Assembly: GCA_013289095.1 (NCBI GenBank)
Contig: JABDAO010000014.1
Location: 1-43,463, forward strand
Reading direction: 5' to 3'
Source: Bacteroidota bacterium
Lineage (GTDB): Bacteria; Bacteroidota; Bacteroidia; Palsa-965
Length of the DNA stretch: 43,463 nucleotides
This document shows positions 42,811-43,463 of the stretch, one piece after another. Position 1 is the stretch's first letter. Every line of letters starts with the position of its first letter. The notes beneath the pieces are model-generated. The model worked only from the letters and a program-made list of their open reading frames with translations, did not search any database and was not told where the DNA came from. Made by a program: the position numbers and the translations under genes.

Positions 42811-43329
42811 TCAGCTTGATGCAGCGTGTGAACCCCCGGTATGGCCAAAACCTCCGCGGGCGGTGGCAGAGGAGGCGCGCTGAGCTGTTCCGGGCCGGCC
42901 GGCCCGGGTTGCTGAGCTGTGTCTGGACCCATAATAAGATGCGGTACCGTTTCCTCTGCCCGATGCATAAACGCCTCGCCGGCCGCTGTTGTAATACCCC
43001 CTTGGGCTATATCCCCTCGGGCCGTAGTAGCCCCGGCGTTCTCCTCCATAATAGGGGCCATAAAACGGCCCGTGATAATAGGCATAAGGAGGATAAGGCC
43101 AGTAAACATTCATGTAAAAATTCATCCAGTTGATGCAATCAACCGGGTACCAGGCATCCTGCCCGTCCTGGGGATAAACGGGGGCCGGGTTTTGATAGTT
43201 ACGGGGGTCGTAATATTCATCGGGGCTGTCGGCAGGGGCCTGGTTGTTTTGTGTGCCGTTCTGGGCCTGACTGAGCTGGAATGAGAGTCCTGAGACTACG
43301 GTTAGCAGGATAGAGCTGGGCTTGATCAT
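42811..43329 (-). CDS. Secreted Gly/Tyr-rich protein with RGGFG tail, YgiB-like partner
   Basis: ATG 43329 (172 residues) gives a signal peptide (MIKPSSILLTVVSGLSFQLS, then QAQ). An acidic Asn/Pro-rich part is followed by a Tyr/Gly-rich segment (YPPYAYYHGPFYGPYYGGE) and a Gly/Arg/Ser-rich end with ARGGFGHTGGSHAASS. It is 4 nt upstream of the ATP-grasp gene. E. coli ygiB lies directly before ygiC, and as I recall its product also ends in a basic Ser/Gly tail containing RGGFG. That parallel suggests this protein is the substrate of the ATP-grasp enzyme. Confidence 0.8.
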   Translation of the reverse strand: MIKPSSILLTVVSGLSFQLSQAQNGTQNNQAPADSPDEYYDPRNYQNPAPVYPQDGQDAWYPVDCINWMNFYMNVYWPYPPYAYYHGPFYGPYYGGERRGYYGPRGYSPRGYYNSGRRGVYASGRGNGTASYYGSRHSSATRAGRPGTAQRASSATARGGFGHTGGSHAASS

Positions 43330-43463
43330 GACCGTTGGGGGATTGATATACCTGTGTAACGCAATTGTCAAGCCAGAAGTTCAGCGTAAACATTAGAAAG
43401 ACGTTAAGAAACTGAAAATTGCTGTTCTGGCTTCGGACTGAAGACTAAAAAAACAACCAGGGA

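Noticed and set aside
42807-43109. Extended N-terminus of the ATP-grasp enzyme (101 extra residues)
   Set aside because: The extension lies in an alternate frame inside the upstream secreted-protein gene, is low-complexity, and the family starts near the ATG at 42806.

Overview
The window comes from a Bacteroidota chromosome, most like the Chitinophagales/Sphingobacteriales branch. Three large secreted proteins end in a type IX secretion (T9SS) C-terminal sorting domain. Ribosome binding sites are weak or absent. Several genes are preceded by TAnnTTTG-like -7 promoter elements, and one locus carries a Bacteroidota-type class I lanthipeptide leader. Genes were assigned by reading protein motifs by eye; no database search was run.

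Left part (1-15.2 kb): the 3' end of a T9SS cargo gene; a small membrane protein; a tandem family of paralogous lipoproteins, with one intact distant copy, one intact close copy, one copy stopped at its lipobox and one reduced to its signal peptide; a second T9SS cargo protein; then a Crp/Fnr regulator divergent from a CLC chloride channel, an orphan protein and a DoxX-like membrane protein. Two FNR-type boxes with identical promoter geometry tie this group together. A TPR/SpoIIE phosphatase and two SAM methyltransferases follow, the second with a frameshifted 3' end.

Middle part (15.2-23.1 kb): a strictly phased array of 21-bp near-self-complementary repeats runs into the relic of a tyrosine recombinase. 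After it come a Fic protein, a glutaminyl cyclase lipoprotein, a cupin, a 3-methyladenine glycosylase and a two-gene ATPase/nuclease pair that looks like a defence module.

Defence island (about 23.1-33.1 kb): it is bounded by a 14-bp direct copy of the 3' end of tRNA-Arg(CCU), with a second, inner pair of identical 22-bp direct repeats. It holds a trypsin-like protease with a small partner and an XRE regulator, and an SOS-type (S24) repressor in front of two D12 adenine methyltransferases, McrB and McrC. This is a LlaI-like, GTP-dependent restriction-modification arrangement. The tRNA appears to have lost its native terminator, now at the far left end, to the insertion.

Right part (33.1-43.4 kb): a 3.1-kb cassette flanked by a 224-bp direct repeat with 4 differences. 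It encodes an erythromycin-esterase-like secreted enzyme, a LanC-like cyclase and, in a stretch without an obvious gene, a 57-residue lanthipeptide precursor whose start is one A short in a poly-A run. No LanB dehydratase is visible. Then come a 1499-residue FG-GAP/Ig-like T9SS protein and a pair resembling E. coli YgiB/YgiC: a secreted Gly/Tyr-rich protein with an RGGFG tail, followed by a glutathionylspermidine-synthase-like ATP-grasp enzyme.
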